64,000 nt of DNA from Aureimonas endophytica. GTDB lineage: Bacteria > Pseudomonadota > Alphaproteobacteria > Rhizobiales > Rhizobiaceae. Made by a program: the position numbers and the translations under genes. A model generated the notes under the pieces. It was not told where the DNA came from. It did not search any database and saw only the letters and a list, made by a program, of their open reading frames with translations. Location: positions 373,255 to 437,254 of the forward strand of contig NZ_BMIQ01000003.1 of NCBI RefSeq assembly GCF_014642635.1. Direction: 5' to 3'. How positions within the stretch are numbered: position 1 is the first letter of the stretch; every line of letters begins with the position of its first letter. Shown here piece by piece: positions 8,129 to 17,736 of this stretch.

Positions 8129-9169
8129 ATGACCCCCTCCACCCTCGACGACGGCGCCCTCGCGGCCGCGACCGACGAACGCGAACCCGGCCTTCTCGGC
8201 CGGCTCGGCGGCGCCACCGCCTTCTGGATGGCGCTCGTGCTCTTCGGCCTCGTCGCGCTCTTCTCCGCGATCTCGCCGCAGAACGCCTTTCTGAACGTCG
8301 GCAATTTCTTCACGATCGCGCTGAACGCCTCGCAGCTGACGCTGCTCGCCCTCGGCATGACCTATCTCCTCGGCGCCCGGCAGCTCGACCTGTCCATCGC
8401 GGCCAATGTGGTGCTCGCCTCGATCCTGTCGGCGAAGACGATCACCGCGCTGATGCCGGCGCCGGGCGGCAACGCGCTCGGCGCCATCCTCTGCGGCATG
8501 GTCGTCGCCCTCGTCGCCGGCACGCTCTTCGGCCTCGTCAACGGCCTTCTGGTCACGCGGCTGAAGCTCAGCTCCTTTCTCGCCACGCTCGCGACCTCGA
8601 CGATCGGTCTCGGCGCCGCCCTCGTCATCACCAGCGGCGCGAACGTGCCGGGTCTGCCGCGCGTGCTCCAGACCTCCTTCGGCATCTATCGCATCGGCGG
8701 CGTCGTGCCGGTGCCGGTGGTGATCGCGCTCGCCGCAGCCGCCGTCCTCTGGTTCTTCCTCGCGAAGACGCGGTTCGGCGTGCGCACCCTCGCCATCGGC
8801 TCGGCGCCGGAAGCGGCGCGCCGGGCCGGCATCGCCGTCGACCGTCAGCTCATGACGCTCTTCGGCATGATGGGCTTCCTCTGCGGCCTCACCGCCATCC
8901 TCGACATCTCCCGCTTCGCCACGACCAATATAGGCGGCCACCAGACCGACGCGATGCAGGCCATCGCGGCGGCGGTGATCGGCGGCACCAGCCTCTTCGG
9001 CGGCTCGGCCTCCGTCGTGGGCGCGGTGATCGGCGCGCTGATCCCGGTGGTGCTGGGCACGGGCCTCGTGATCATGCGCGTCGACTCCTTCTATCAGCTG
9101 ATCGCCGTCGGCCTGATCGTCATCGTCGCCGTCGCGATCGACCAGCGCCGGCGCGCCGGCCAGGCCTGA
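8129..9169 (+). CDS. Sugar ABC transporter permease (FrcC/RbsC-like)
   Basis: A 346-aa polytopic inner-membrane protein of the BPD_transp_2 class with 8-10 hydrophobic segments. It has the characteristic stretch GMTYLLGARQLDLSIAANVV and the late motif AIAAAVIGGTSLFGGSASVVGAVIGALIP, both diagnostic of ribose/xylose/fructose permeases. The N-terminal 30 residues are hydrophilic and probably cytoplasmic. Its ATG immediately follows the ATPase stop, and the binding-protein gene follows 62 bp downstream. It forms the homodimeric channel of the sugar importer. Confidence 0.9.
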   Translation: MTPSTLDDGALAAATDEREPGLLGRLGGATAFWMALVLFGLVALFSAISPQNAFLNVGNFFTIALNASQLTLLALGMTYLLGARQLDLSIAANVVLASILSAKTITALMPAPGGNALGAILCGMVVALVAGTLFGLVNGLLVTRLKLSSFLATLATSTIGLGAALVITSGANVPGLPRVLQTSFGIYRIGGVVPVPVVIALAAAAVLWFFLAKTRFGVRTLAIGSAPEAARRAGIAVDRQLMTLFGMMGFLCGLTAILDISRFATTNIGGHQTDAMQAIAAAVIGGTSLFGGSASVVGAVIGALIPVVLGTGLVIMRVDSFYQLIAVGLIVIVAVAIDQRRRAGQA

Positions 9170-9231
9170 TGCGCGATCCGTCCCCGTTCCGCGCCTTCCC
9201 GCAAACCCCACCCGTCACCAGAGGAAAAGCC

Positions 9232-10200
9232 ATGCCCGCGTCCCCCCGCATCACCGCCGTCGCCCTTCTTTTCCTCGCGCTTTCGGCGGGCTCGGCGCTC
9301 GCCCGCGATAAGGTGGAGATCGCCTTCCTGCCGGGGCAGGTCGGCATTCCCTTCTATTCCACGATGCAATGCGGGGCGCAGAAGGCCGCCGCCGAGTTCG
9401 ACGTCACCATGAGCTGGGCCGGCCCGGCGGACTGGGACGTGGCGTTGCAGCAGCCTTTCATCGATGCCGCCGTGCAGCTGAAGCCGCAGGGCATCGTGCT
9501 CGCGCCGACGGATGGCGGCGCGCTGATCACCCAGGTGCAGGAGCTGGAGGCGAAGGGGACGCCGGTCATCACCGTCGACGCGCCGCTGAACGAGCCGGTG
9601 GAGACGCAGAACATCCAGTCGAACCACCGGCTGGGCGGCGAAGCGGCGGCCGGGGCGATGGCCGAGGTCGCGGGCGACGAGGGCTCCTTCCTCGCCATCG
9701 GCATGCGGCCGGGCCTGCCGGACATCGACGCGCGCGTCGAAGGCTTCGTCGAGACCTTCAAGCGGGCGCATCCGAAGGCGAAGCTCCTGCCGATCGCCTA
9801 TCCCGAGACGAGCTCGACCAAGGCGGCCCAGCAGGTGGCCGCCGCGATCCAGTCGACGCCGGATCTGAAGGGCGTCTACGTCACGCATTCCGCCGCCGCG
9901 ACGGGCGCGGCGGCCGCCATCCTCGAAGCCGGCAAGCGCGGCGACATCAAGCTCGTCTCCTTCGATGCCGATCCGCAGCAGGTGAACGACCTGCGCGACG
10001 GCGTCTACGACGCGCTGATCGTCCAGCAGCCCTATCAGATGGGCTATGACGCGATCCGGACCCTCGCCGGGCTGATCCGCAAGGAGATCCCGCGCGCCTC
10101 CGTCGAGCACGATCACTTCCTGCCCTTCGTCGTCGTCACCCAGCGGAACATGGACGATCCGGCAGTGGCCAGATCCTTCTATACGACGACCTGCAACTGA
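9232..10200 (+). CDS. Periplasmic sugar-binding protein (FrcB/RbsB-like)
   Basis: A 322-aa secreted binding protein. The signal peptide ends after ALSAGSALA (near residue 24) and the mature part begins RDKVEIAFLPGQVG. The Peripla_BP_4 fold is visible: VGIPFYSTMQCGAQKAA, ITVDAPLNEPVETQNIQSNH in the first lobe, SFDADPQQVNDLRDG and QPYQMGYD in the second. GAGGAAAAGCC precedes the ATG. It delivers a sugar to the FrcC-like permease. Sequence alone does not separate fructose from ribose or other monosaccharides. Confidence 0.9.
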   Translation: MPASPRITAVALLFLALSAGSALARDKVEIAFLPGQVGIPFYSTMQCGAQKAAAEFDVTMSWAGPADWDVALQQPFIDAAVQLKPQGIVLAPTDGGALITQVQELEAKGTPVITVDAPLNEPVETQNIQSNHRLGGEAAAGAMAEVAGDEGSFLAIGMRPGLPDIDARVEGFVETFKRAHPKAKLLPIAYPETSSTKAAQQVAAAIQSTPDLKGVYVTHSAAATGAAAAILEAGKRGDIKLVSFDADPQQVNDLRDGVYDALIVQQPYQMGYDAIRTLAGLIRKEIPRASVEHDHFLPFVVVTQRNMDDPAVARSFYTTTCN

Positions 10201-10285
10201 GCGGACGAGACGGACGCGGCCGAGCGGATCGCCCCGCCCGGCGCCGCGAGCGGTGCGAAGGCACCAGGCATATTCGGAGCATTCC

Positions 10286-11059
10286 ATGGCAAGGCAGTTG
10301 AACGGCCGCATCGCGCTGGTCGTCGGGGCGGCGCAGGGCATCGGCGCGGGGATCGCGCGATGTTTCGCGGCCGAGGGCGCGCAGGTCGTCCTCGCCGATC
10401 TCGATGCGCGGAAAGGCCGGGCCGTCGCGGCCGAACTCGGCGAGGCCGGGCTCTTCGTCGAGGCCGATCTCGCCGATCCGGCCTCGCTGGAGGCGCTCGC
10501 CGCCATCGTCCTCGAACGCTTCGGCCACCTCGACATCCTCGTGCAGAATGCCGGCATCTATCCCGAGGCGCCGCTCGAGACCATGTCGCTCGCCCACTGG
10601 GAGCGTGTGCTGCGCGTCAATCTCACCGGCAGCTTCCTCGCCGTCCAGGCCTGCCTGCCGGCCTTGAAACGGTCGTCGGCGGGGCGGATCGTCCTCACCT
10701 CCTCGATCACCGGCCCGCGCGTCGCTGCGCCGGGCACCTCCGCCTATGCCGCATCGAAGGGCGGGATCAACGGCTTCATCCGCGCCGCCGCGCTGGAACT
10801 CGCGCCGCACCGGATCACGGTGAACGGCATCGAGCCCGGCAATATCATGACGGAGGGGCTGGCGAGCGGCCGGAGCCCCGAATTCATCGAAGGCATGCGG
10901 CGCGCCGTGCCGCTCGGACGCCTCGGCCTCGCCGAGGACGTCGCGGCCGCCGCGCTCTATCTCGCCTCGACCGGCGCCTCCTATGTGACGGGCACGACGA
11001 TCGTCGTCGACGGCGGCCAGATCCTGCCTGAGAGCGCCGACTGCATCCCGACGACCTGA
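10286..11059 (+). CDS. SDR-family oxidoreductase, probable sugar/polyol dehydrogenase
   Basis: A 257-aa classical short-chain dehydrogenase. It has the nucleotide-binding motif VVGAAQGIG (first position Val, usual Thr), acidic ADLD after beta-2 favouring NAD(H), NAG at about residue 90, catalytic Ser in LTSSITG, YAASKG with the catalytic Tyr and Lys, and the C-terminal VDGGQ. The start is chosen at the ATG before ARQLNGR, with GGAG 5 bp upstream. It follows the importer genes by 85 bp and is probably the last gene of the LacI-controlled operon, oxidising the imported sugar ahead of the lactonase-like enzyme at 5098-5958. Confidence 0.87.
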   Translation: MARQLNGRIALVVGAAQGIGAGIARCFAAEGAQVVLADLDARKGRAVAAELGEAGLFVEADLADPASLEALAAIVLERFGHLDILVQNAGIYPEAPLETMSLAHWERVLRVNLTGSFLAVQACLPALKRSSAGRIVLTSSITGPRVAAPGTSAYAASKGGINGFIRAAALELAPHRITVNGIEPGNIMTEGLASGRSPEFIEGMRRAVPLGRLGLAEDVAAAALYLASTGASYVTGTTIVVDGGQILPESADCIPTT

Positions 11060-11496
11060 GGTTCGCGACACGGCGGTTCCGGCGCATGCAAGACGGTGCG
11101 GGAAGAACTGGACGATTCGGAAAGTCTCCCACCCGACCAACCGCTGGAGCCGAGCGGCTCGGGCGGCTGACCGTAAAAGGTCAAACCAAGTGGCGCACGG
11201 CTATGCCGAACGTGTCGCCGAAGTCGTGTCTCCAACTGTCGTCATTGCTATAACGGGTTTAACATCCGTTTGAACGAGGTGCTGGGTGAGGTCGAATACA
11301 CGCTGACCCGTCAGCGAGAGGCGGAGATCTTCGCAGGACTCGGTCCTGCCGGGGCGCTCGATGTGACTCATCTACGGCGATCCATCGCCACATCTTCCCA
11401 AACGCTCACGAATGGATAGATATATCTGCAAAGAGCGACCCGTCGTCGACAGCCAGCGGGTCGACCCAAGCGGCATGCTTGGCCAGGGCAGTTGCG
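11060..11496. other. Intergenic region, no convincing gene
   Basis: This 437-bp stretch is less GC-biased than its neighbours. Small inverted repeats occur (GAGCCG/CGGCTC near 11150; GACCCG/CGGGTC near 11440-11463), but none is followed by a T-run. A 50-codon stretch from TTG 11269 to 11419 reads LNEVLGEVEYTLTRQREAEI at its start and looks weakly protein-like, without an ATG or ribosome binding site. It may be a gene remnant. Confidence 0.35.
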
Positions 11497-13458
11497 TCAG
11501 CCCTCTTTCTTAGACGCCTGCGGTGCTTGACGCGCCATTTCCCGTGCCTGGATTCTTTCGTAAAATGGCCGCAACCTTGGGTCAGTGAAACTCACCTCCA
11601 CGGTCGTCGCACCGTCTAGAAGGGCTCTGACGAGCCTGTCGAGCGCTGCCCGCTCACAGGGGTGGACTGGCGGACCCGGCAACACCGTGTAGACCAGTTC
11701 AGGCTCGCTCCGGCCCTTGACGGCGATCCGGTCGACGAGGACGGGGCCCAACTCGGTTTCGGTCTCCCGGGCCGTTTCAGCGCCGAGGAGAAGCGGCACG
11801 CCGCAGAGTTTCGAAGCGCCTTCCAGGCGCGACGCGTAGTTGACGGCATCACCGAGCACCGAATAGTCGAACCGCTTCTCCGAGCCGAAATTCCCGACGA
11901 CGCAAAGCCCGGTATTGATCCCGACGCCGATCGTGAGACGCGGCACTTCCGCCGGGTTCGCCACCTCGGCGCGCAATTCTTCGTTGAGCCGCTCCACCGC
12001 CGCCAGCATCGCCAAGCCGGCGCGGACCGCGTGAACGGCGTGCTGTTCATCTTCGATCGGCGCGTTCCAGAAGGCCATGATGCAATCGCCGATGAACTTG
12101 TCGATCGTTCCGCCTTGCGCGAAGACGGCTTCCGACAGCGGCGTCAGCAGCCGGTTCATCAGAAGCGTGAGCTTTTCCGGCTCGTCCTTCAGACCTTCGG
12201 CCAGAGGCGTGAAGTTGCGCACGTCGCTGAACAGAATGGTGAGCCGCCGCGTCTCGCCCCCCAGTTTCAGCGCCTGCGGCTCTGCGACGAGCCGCTTCAC
12301 CTGTTCCGGCGCCAGATAAAGCGAGAAGGCCTTGACGATCTCCCGCCGCCGCCGCCGCTCCTCGGCGAGGTCGCGCGCGCCGATGGCGACCGTCGCCAGT
12401 CCTCCCGCGAGAGCCGGGGCGAGCGGTGGCAGATAGAAGCGCGTCGTCTTGAGAAGAGCGAAGGAGACCGCAAATAGGCCGATGAAGAGGACCAGCGCCA
12501 GAACACCCGTCCATCGATCGGTGGGGCGCCAGGCGCAGGCGAAGCCGAGAAGCGCGGCGAAGGCGATGGTCGCAGCGGCGAGCGCCGGCGAGGCGGCTGC
12601 GATCACGAGATCACGGCGCAGCGTCTCGATGATCGTCGCATGCACTTCGACACCCGGCACGAGCGCACCGGATCGCAACGTGAACGGCGTCGCGAAGCTG
12701 TCCGGACCGCCGCTTTCGGCCGAGACGGCGCTTTGCAGGCTGCGTCCCACCAGAACCAGCTTATCCTTGAACATGTCGGGCGGCAGGAAGGCCGCAGGGT
12801 CGAGGGCTTGGTAATAGGATACGGTCGGGATCGTGCGGGCGGGACCGAGCGCCTGAACGAGAAGGGTCTCGGCCCGCGCCGGTCGATCGGCGGCGCTCTG
12901 ATCGATGATCCGGAGCAGCGCGCGAGCGAAGGCGTCAGATTCTGCCGGCAGACGGCGCAGCGTCCCATCGGCGTCGAGGGGCAGCGTCGCAAAGCCTACG
13001 CGTGCTCCGCCGGTCAGCAGCGCCGCGAGGGGCTCCGTTCGAACGAGCTGGCTCATTTGCGGCGTTTCGATGAGGCTGCGGTCGGCGGCCAGGACCACGT
13101 CCGGTCCGAGACTCGCCGCGAGGGCAAAATCCTCGTCCGCCTCGGAGGGTTCGGCGAAGATAAGGTCGAGCCCGATCGCCTTCGCGCCAGCGGCGCGCAA
13201 GGAACGGACGAGGTCCGCATGCAGGCTTCGCGGCCAGGGCCAGCGCATTCCGATCTCGGAAAAGGACGGCTCGTCGATCGCGACGATGACGGTATCGTTC
13301 GGGCCGCCGCTCGCGACGGCCGGCGGCCAGGAGGTCGACAGGACGTCGAAAATCCGGCTCTCGATCTCCCGGAATGGCGGCCACAGCGAGAGAGCGAGCG
13401 CGAGAGCGGCCGCCAGAAGCGCCGCCGCCCCGCCGTCGATCATGCGGCGACGGTTCAA
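11497..13458 (-). CDS. CHASE2-domain adenylate/guanylate cyclase
   Basis: A 653-aa membrane-bound class III cyclase. An N-terminal membrane helix (residues 12-28) is followed by a periplasmic CHASE2 sensor (about 30-275, with PNDTVIVAIDEPSF and RWPWPRSLHADLV), three further membrane helices (about 280-360), and a cytoplasmic cyclase domain (about 395-590). Both metal-binding aspartates are present (LFSDVRNF and DKFIGDCIMAFW), as is the LGDAVNYASRLEG purine/transition-state segment, so it should be active. CHASE2 cyclases commonly sit beside FecR-domain proteins, as here: the start overlaps the stop of the upstream FecR-TPR-barrel gene by 4 bp. It probably converts an envelope signal to a cyclic nucleotide. 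Confidence 0.9.
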   Translation of the reverse strand: MNRRRMIDGGAAALLAAALALALSLWPPFREIESRIFDVLSTSWPPAVASGGPNDTVIVAIDEPSFSEIGMRWPWPRSLHADLVRSLRAAGAKAIGLDLIFAEPSEADEDFALAASLGPDVVLAADRSLIETPQMSQLVRTEPLAALLTGGARVGFATLPLDADGTLRRLPAESDAFARALLRIIDQSAADRPARAETLLVQALGPARTIPTVSYYQALDPAAFLPPDMFKDKLVLVGRSLQSAVSAESGGPDSFATPFTLRSGALVPGVEVHATIIETLRRDLVIAAASPALAAATIAFAALLGFACAWRPTDRWTGVLALVLFIGLFAVSFALLKTTRFYLPPLAPALAGGLATVAIGARDLAEERRRRREIVKAFSLYLAPEQVKRLVAEPQALKLGGETRRLTILFSDVRNFTPLAEGLKDEPEKLTLLMNRLLTPLSEAVFAQGGTIDKFIGDCIMAFWNAPIEDEQHAVHAVRAGLAMLAAVERLNEELRAEVANPAEVPRLTIGVGINTGLCVVGNFGSEKRFDYSVLGDAVNYASRLEGASKLCGVPLLLGAETARETETELGPVLVDRIAVKGRSEPELVYTVLPGPPVHPCERAALDRLVRALLDGATTVEVSFTDPRLRPFYERIQAREMARQAPQASKKEG

Positions 13459-16400
13459 AAGCGCGCCTTGAGGGTCGCCGACACCGTGCGTCCGGCAGCG
13501 GGAACGCTCGGCGCCACTTCGATCGCCTCGCCGAAGATATTGAAGACACCGGCTTCGATCGCCAAGTGCCGGTCCGGCGTTTCCCAGCTCGCGCTGACAT
13601 CCGTCACGAAGGCGTCATCGAGCATTCGCCCGGCGACGTTCGACGTCCGCTCGCCGATATAGGTCTCCGCCACCGTCAGGCGCAGCCGCTCGGGACTGAC
13701 GAAAGTCAGGCCGACCTTGGCCAGATCGTCGGGCAGAAACGGCAGACGGTCGTCGGTGCCGGCCAGATCGCCTCGCGACCAAGCATGCGAATAGCTGGCG
13801 AAACCGCCGAAGCCCCCGCCGATCCAGAGATTACCGGTGACGGTCAGCCGATCGATCGTCGCATTGGGCACGGTGACAGATTGGAGGTAGACGGGAACTG
13901 ACAGATCCAGCCCGTCGATGCTCTGGTGCTGGTATTCCGTCGCGGTGAAGAAGCGGCTCGTCCATTGCGAGTCCCAGCGCAGGATCGCGGTGTCGACCTT
14001 GCCTGATGCACTGGGCACGGCATCCGGCCGCAAGCCGAGAACGTCGACCGGTGCCAACGTGTTCAGTTCGGCCGTCGGCTCGGTGCGCAGGAAGCCAGCG
14101 CGCAGATATTGCCCTTCGATCGGCGCCCAGGCCATGGCGATGCGCGGGGACAGACGGGTTTCGTCATCCTCCTCCTCGAAGTCGCCGGAAACGGCACGCT
14201 CGGCGAACAGCGCGCCTTCGACGTCGAGACCCGGCGCGAGGCTGGCCCGCGCATCTAGCCAGACCCGGCCGACGCCTCCGTCCTTCTCGCTGTCGGTCGG
14301 ACAGTTGTTCGGCTGCGAGGCCGGATCGAAGAGGGACAGAAAGGCGAAGAGATCACTGAGGCTCTGGCTGGCGCCGAGCGCGGCTAGCCTTTGCGTGACG
14401 GCGGCGAAGCAGGCGCGGGCCCGAAGCGCGGTGGTGGGATCGGTCAATGCCAGGTCGCCGAGCGACTCGCTCGTCGCGCGTTCGAAGCCGAACTCGCCGC
14501 CATAGCGTAGCACGATGTCGTCGCCGATCCCAAGAAGATGCGACAGGCCGGCCTGGATCCGGCGATCCTTAGTGCCGCCGTCGAGATCGTAACGAAGATT
14601 CGTATCGGGGAAGAGATCGGGAAAGAACGGCGCATCGATCAGCGACGCGTCGAAATTCGACCGATCGACGACCGTGCCGAGAACGGCGGCGTTGAGGACG
14701 TTCCGATAGCCGAACGTATGGCTCCAGCCGAGAAGCCCGGTAAAGGTATCGGAGTTCTGCGTATCGAACCGCGTCGTCGCGATCCCTGGAAAGGCCGCGC
14801 CGCCCTCGCCATGGGCTCCGACGAAGGAACCGATGACGCGGTCGTAAGGGCCGGCCTGGACACCGAAGAGCGCGGCGCCCGCGACGTTCTCCACCCCTTG
14901 GGAGGCGAAGGTTCGGTCGAGCGAGCTGTAATTGGCCGACAGGCTCAGCGAGTAGGGCAGAGGATCGTAGCCCAGCGATTGGAAGCTGGCGCTGCCATTC
15001 CCGCCGATATCGCCGCCGACGGCGGTGACGCCGCCGCCGATTTCGAACTCGTTTAAAGGGGAGCGGATGAAGCTCGGGCGGAAATTCGAGCTCGCAAGGG
15101 ACAGAGGATCGAGCAGGAAGCCCTGAATGGCGGAGGCGAAGCCGGACGCTCCATCCGGAACAGGATCCGGCCCGACCGGACTCGGCGACGTGAAGAAGGG
15201 GACGAGTCCGCCGGACAGCGCCTGATCGAAATAGCTCGACGCCGAGAAGGGATCGAAGACGCGGTCGCCATAGTAGCGTGCCCAGGCATCCAGCGACAGG
15301 AAGCGATAGGCGGCTCCAAGCGTCGTGCCGGCGTCGCGCGTCGATTCGATCGGGGTGTAGTCGCCACCTCGCGTCCGCGTCCGCTCGATCGAGTCCTGCG
15401 CGAAACGGATGGCGTCGTCGGCTTCGTACTGGTCGAGGGCAAGGGCCGAACGGAATTGCGCGATTGTCGGGTTGCGCGGGTCGAAGCGGTCGGCGAGTTC
15501 CAGCGACTGCCGTCCGGCGATCACGTCGCCGGATGACACATAGGCGCCGCCGAGAACCGCCAGGCCGTCGCCATAGGTCGGATTGGCAGTCGTCGCGCGC
15601 AGGAGGCTATTAATCCCGGCCTCGGTTTCTCCGGCCTGGAACTGCTGCGTGCCCTTGGCGAGATAGCCGATGTCGAACGCGGGATCGAGCGCCAAGGCCT
15701 TATCGCTTTCCGCTTTCGCCTCGGCATTGCGGTTCTCCCCCAGAAGGAAGATTGCGTAGTTCGCGTGACCGACCGGGTCTTCGGGATCAAGCGCGATGGC
15801 CTTACGATAGGCTGTCTCTGCCTCGCGCTTGGCGCCGCGCTCGGCTTCGAGACTGGCCAGCGCCGCCCAGGCATTGGCGCTTCCGGGCGTCTGCCGGACC
15901 ACCTCGCGGGCATCGGCGAGCGCGCCGCGGATATCTCCCTTGAATCGCGCCCGATAGTGGGCACGCGTCGCGAGAACGTCCGGCGATGCCGGATCGAGGG
16001 CTTCGGCCTTCGCCAGGGCCGCTTCGCCGGTCGCGTCGTCATCGACAAGAAAGGCGATGTCGGCCAGGCTGGCCTGGAACTCCGGATTGTCGCCGAAACG
16101 CGGCTCAGCGGCCTTCAACAGCGCCAACGCATCGCGCGGCGACCGCAAGAAGGCCACTGTCACCGCTTCGCCGATCAGCGCCGTGAGGGAACCTGGATCG
16201 GAGGCGGGTGGCGTCGCAGCACGGCTCGGGTCGGCGAGCGATCGGGCATAATAGGCAAGATAGCGTGCTTTGACGCGCCGCTCGCCGGTGAGCTTCGGCT
16301 CGGCTCGCTCGAACAGCCTCACCGCCTCGCGGTAGCGTCGCCCATAGGCTGCGAACTGGCCATCGAGAAGGAGAAGACGGGCCTCCTGCGCCGCCGTCAG

Positions 16401-17219
16401 CCGACTTCGGCGCGCCTCGGCGATGGCGGCGCGGGCGGCTTCGCGCCCGTCGCGCTCATACGCGATCTCGGCGGCCGAGACGCGATCCTCGGCCGTGCGC
16501 CGATCGAGGGGAACGTCGGCGAGCCGCGCCGCTTCCTGCGCCGTCGCGCGCTGATCCAGTGAGGAGGAGGGAAAGAGCTCGAACGCATTGCGCAAGGACA
16601 GGTGGAAGAGCGTCTGCTCGCGGATGTCGCCGCCTGAAATCACGACCTTGGTCGGGGCCGAGCCGAGCGTCGCCGCCGCAGACTCGCCTTCTCGCACCGT
16701 CACAGCCCCTTGCGGATTGCGGAGTTCGACGACGCCTTCGATCACCGACAACGTCGTGCGGCTGCCGGCGACGCTCATCGTCCAATCCGTGCCACGGATC
16801 GCGGCCGTGGCGGCGGCAGTTTCGATCGAGACGCCTGTACCCCCACGCGTTGCACGCGCGAAGATCTGTCCGCCCTCCAGGCCGAGCGTCACGCCGCCGT
16901 CCGCGCGGACGTCCTTAACGACAAGCACCGAATTGCGCGCGACGCGCACCTGCGTTCGATCGGCAAAGAGAAGAGCGATCTGGCCATAGGCGTTGGTGCG
17001 AATGACGTCACCCGCCTTCACGTCCTGTCGGATCTCGACCACCCGCGAAGCCGGTGATTCGACCAGCTCGATCTCTTCGCCGCTGCGGATCTGCACGACT
17101 TGGCCGGAGATGGTCGGCGTCCGTGGAATAGGATCGGCATCCGCACTCTCGTCCGCCAGCACGATCGTCGAAGCAAGGAGGGCGGCGAGCGCTTTGGATC
17201 TTGGCCGGAACATGGGCAT
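13455..17219 (-). CDS. FecR-domain / TPR / outer-membrane beta-barrel fusion protein
   Basis: A 1254-aa exported protein in three parts. After a signal-like N-terminus (about 30 aa) comes a FecR domain (about residues 40-190: GDVIRTNAYGQIALLFAD, GGQIFARATRGGTGVSIETA, AIRGTDWTMSV, LSVIEGVVEL). Next is a helical repeat region with several TPR-like units (about 250-600; GSANAWAALASLEAERGAKR, DPEDPVGHANYAIFLLGENR). The C-terminal half (about 620-1254) is rich in alternating hydrophobic residues and ends in ...LKARF, with the terminal Phe typical of outer-membrane barrels. ATG 17219 or 17213 is possible. It is cotranscribed with the CHASE2 cyclase. Role inferred: outer-membrane sensor or secretion component passing signals to the cyclase. 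Confidence 0.78.
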   Translation of the reverse strand: MPMFRPRSKALAALLASTIVLADESADADPIPRTPTISGQVVQIRSGEEIELVESPASRVVEIRQDVKAGDVIRTNAYGQIALLFADRTQVRVARNSVLVVKDVRADGGVTLGLEGGQIFARATRGGTGVSIETAAATAAIRGTDWTMSVAGSRTTLSVIEGVVELRNPQGAVTVREGESAAATLGSAPTKVVISGGDIREQTLFHLSLRNAFELFPSSSLDQRATAQEAARLADVPLDRRTAEDRVSAAEIAYERDGREAARAAIAEARRSRLTAAQEARLLLLDGQFAAYGRRYREAVRLFERAEPKLTGERRVKARYLAYYARSLADPSRAATPPASDPGSLTALIGEAVTVAFLRSPRDALALLKAAEPRFGDNPEFQASLADIAFLVDDDATGEAALAKAEALDPASPDVLATRAHYRARFKGDIRGALADAREVVRQTPGSANAWAALASLEAERGAKREAETAYRKAIALDPEDPVGHANYAIFLLGENRNAEAKAESDKALALDPAFDIGYLAKGTQQFQAGETEAGINSLLRATTANPTYGDGLAVLGGAYVSSGDVIAGRQSLELADRFDPRNPTIAQFRSALALDQYEADDAIRFAQDSIERTRTRGGDYTPIESTRDAGTTLGAAYRFLSLDAWARYYGDRVFDPFSASSYFDQALSGGLVPFFTSPSPVGPDPVPDGASGFASAIQGFLLDPLSLASSNFRPSFIRSPLNEFEIGGGVTAVGGDIGGNGSASFQSLGYDPLPYSLSLSANYSSLDRTFASQGVENVAGAALFGVQAGPYDRVIGSFVGAHGEGGAAFPGIATTRFDTQNSDTFTGLLGWSHTFGYRNVLNAAVLGTVVDRSNFDASLIDAPFFPDLFPDTNLRYDLDGGTKDRRIQAGLSHLLGIGDDIVLRYGGEFGFERATSESLGDLALTDPTTALRARACFAAVTQRLAALGASQSLSDLFAFLSLFDPASQPNNCPTDSEKDGGVGRVWLDARASLAPGLDVEGALFAERAVSGDFEEEDDETRLSPRIAMAWAPIEGQYLRAGFLRTEPTAELNTLAPVDVLGLRPDAVPSASGKVDTAILRWDSQWTSRFFTATEYQHQSIDGLDLSVPVYLQSVTVPNATIDRLTVTGNLWIGGGFGGFASYSHAWSRGDLAGTDDRLPFLPDDLAKVGLTFVSPERLRLTVAETYIGERTSNVAGRMLDDAFVTDVSASWETPDRHLAIEAGVFNIFGEAIEVAPSVPAAGRTVSATLKARF

Positions 17220-17736
17220 ACCACAAGGGAAGGTGATGCCGATTTCTGTTGAAGCCTCGTCGTCCTGTCAAACCGAAAGCAGTTTCGCGGAGCGATGCTG
17301 CTTTGTTTCCTATCGACGGTGGCGAACAAGCTACAGAGAGGCTGGTCGCTCCGCCGCCGTAATGTTCCGTCCACGGGGAACTATCGTGCAGGTAGTGTTC
17401 TATATCGTAAAGGGGCCGAAGACACGGGAAGCAGGTTAAGGTCTCCCGTTTTCAAGCGGCTGCCTCGCGGATACCGGAGCCGGGCTCCTCGGGCTCCGAG
17501 ACCTCTGGCTTTTACACGCTGCGCGTTTCCTTCCAGTCGACCGGGTTGGCTGGGGCGCGAGCCTCTAGGAGATCGCGCGACAGCGCGGCGCCGGACATGC
17601 GTCCCGACCCGGGCGGGACGATCGACGGCGGAAGCCATCGAACCGTTCTCAAGTCGAGCGGGGTGGAAGGGCGTCCGTGTGTGGCGGTCACCGATGGACG
17701 AGCAAACCGCCCGCCGGATCTCGGCAGGCATCGTCG
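17220..17736. other. Intergenic region, 517 bp, nothing assigned
   Basis: No open frame with gene-like composition. A GC-rich stem-loop (CGGAGCC pairing with GGCTCCG, about 17477-17501) is present, but no T-run follows in either direction. The promoter of the FecR-TPR-barrel gene must lie in the upper part. I checked for tRNA features and found none. Confidence 0.4.

Noticed and set aside
11269-11419. Weakly protein-like 50-codon stretch
   Set aside because: TTG start without ribosome binding site and no family match; kept only as a possible remnant in the gap description.
17220-17736. Possible tRNA or small RNA in the gap before hutH
   Set aside because: No tRNA arms, no TTC-type T-loop and no CCA-adjacent acceptor stem could be paired; the GC-rich hairpin near 17477-17501 has no T-run.
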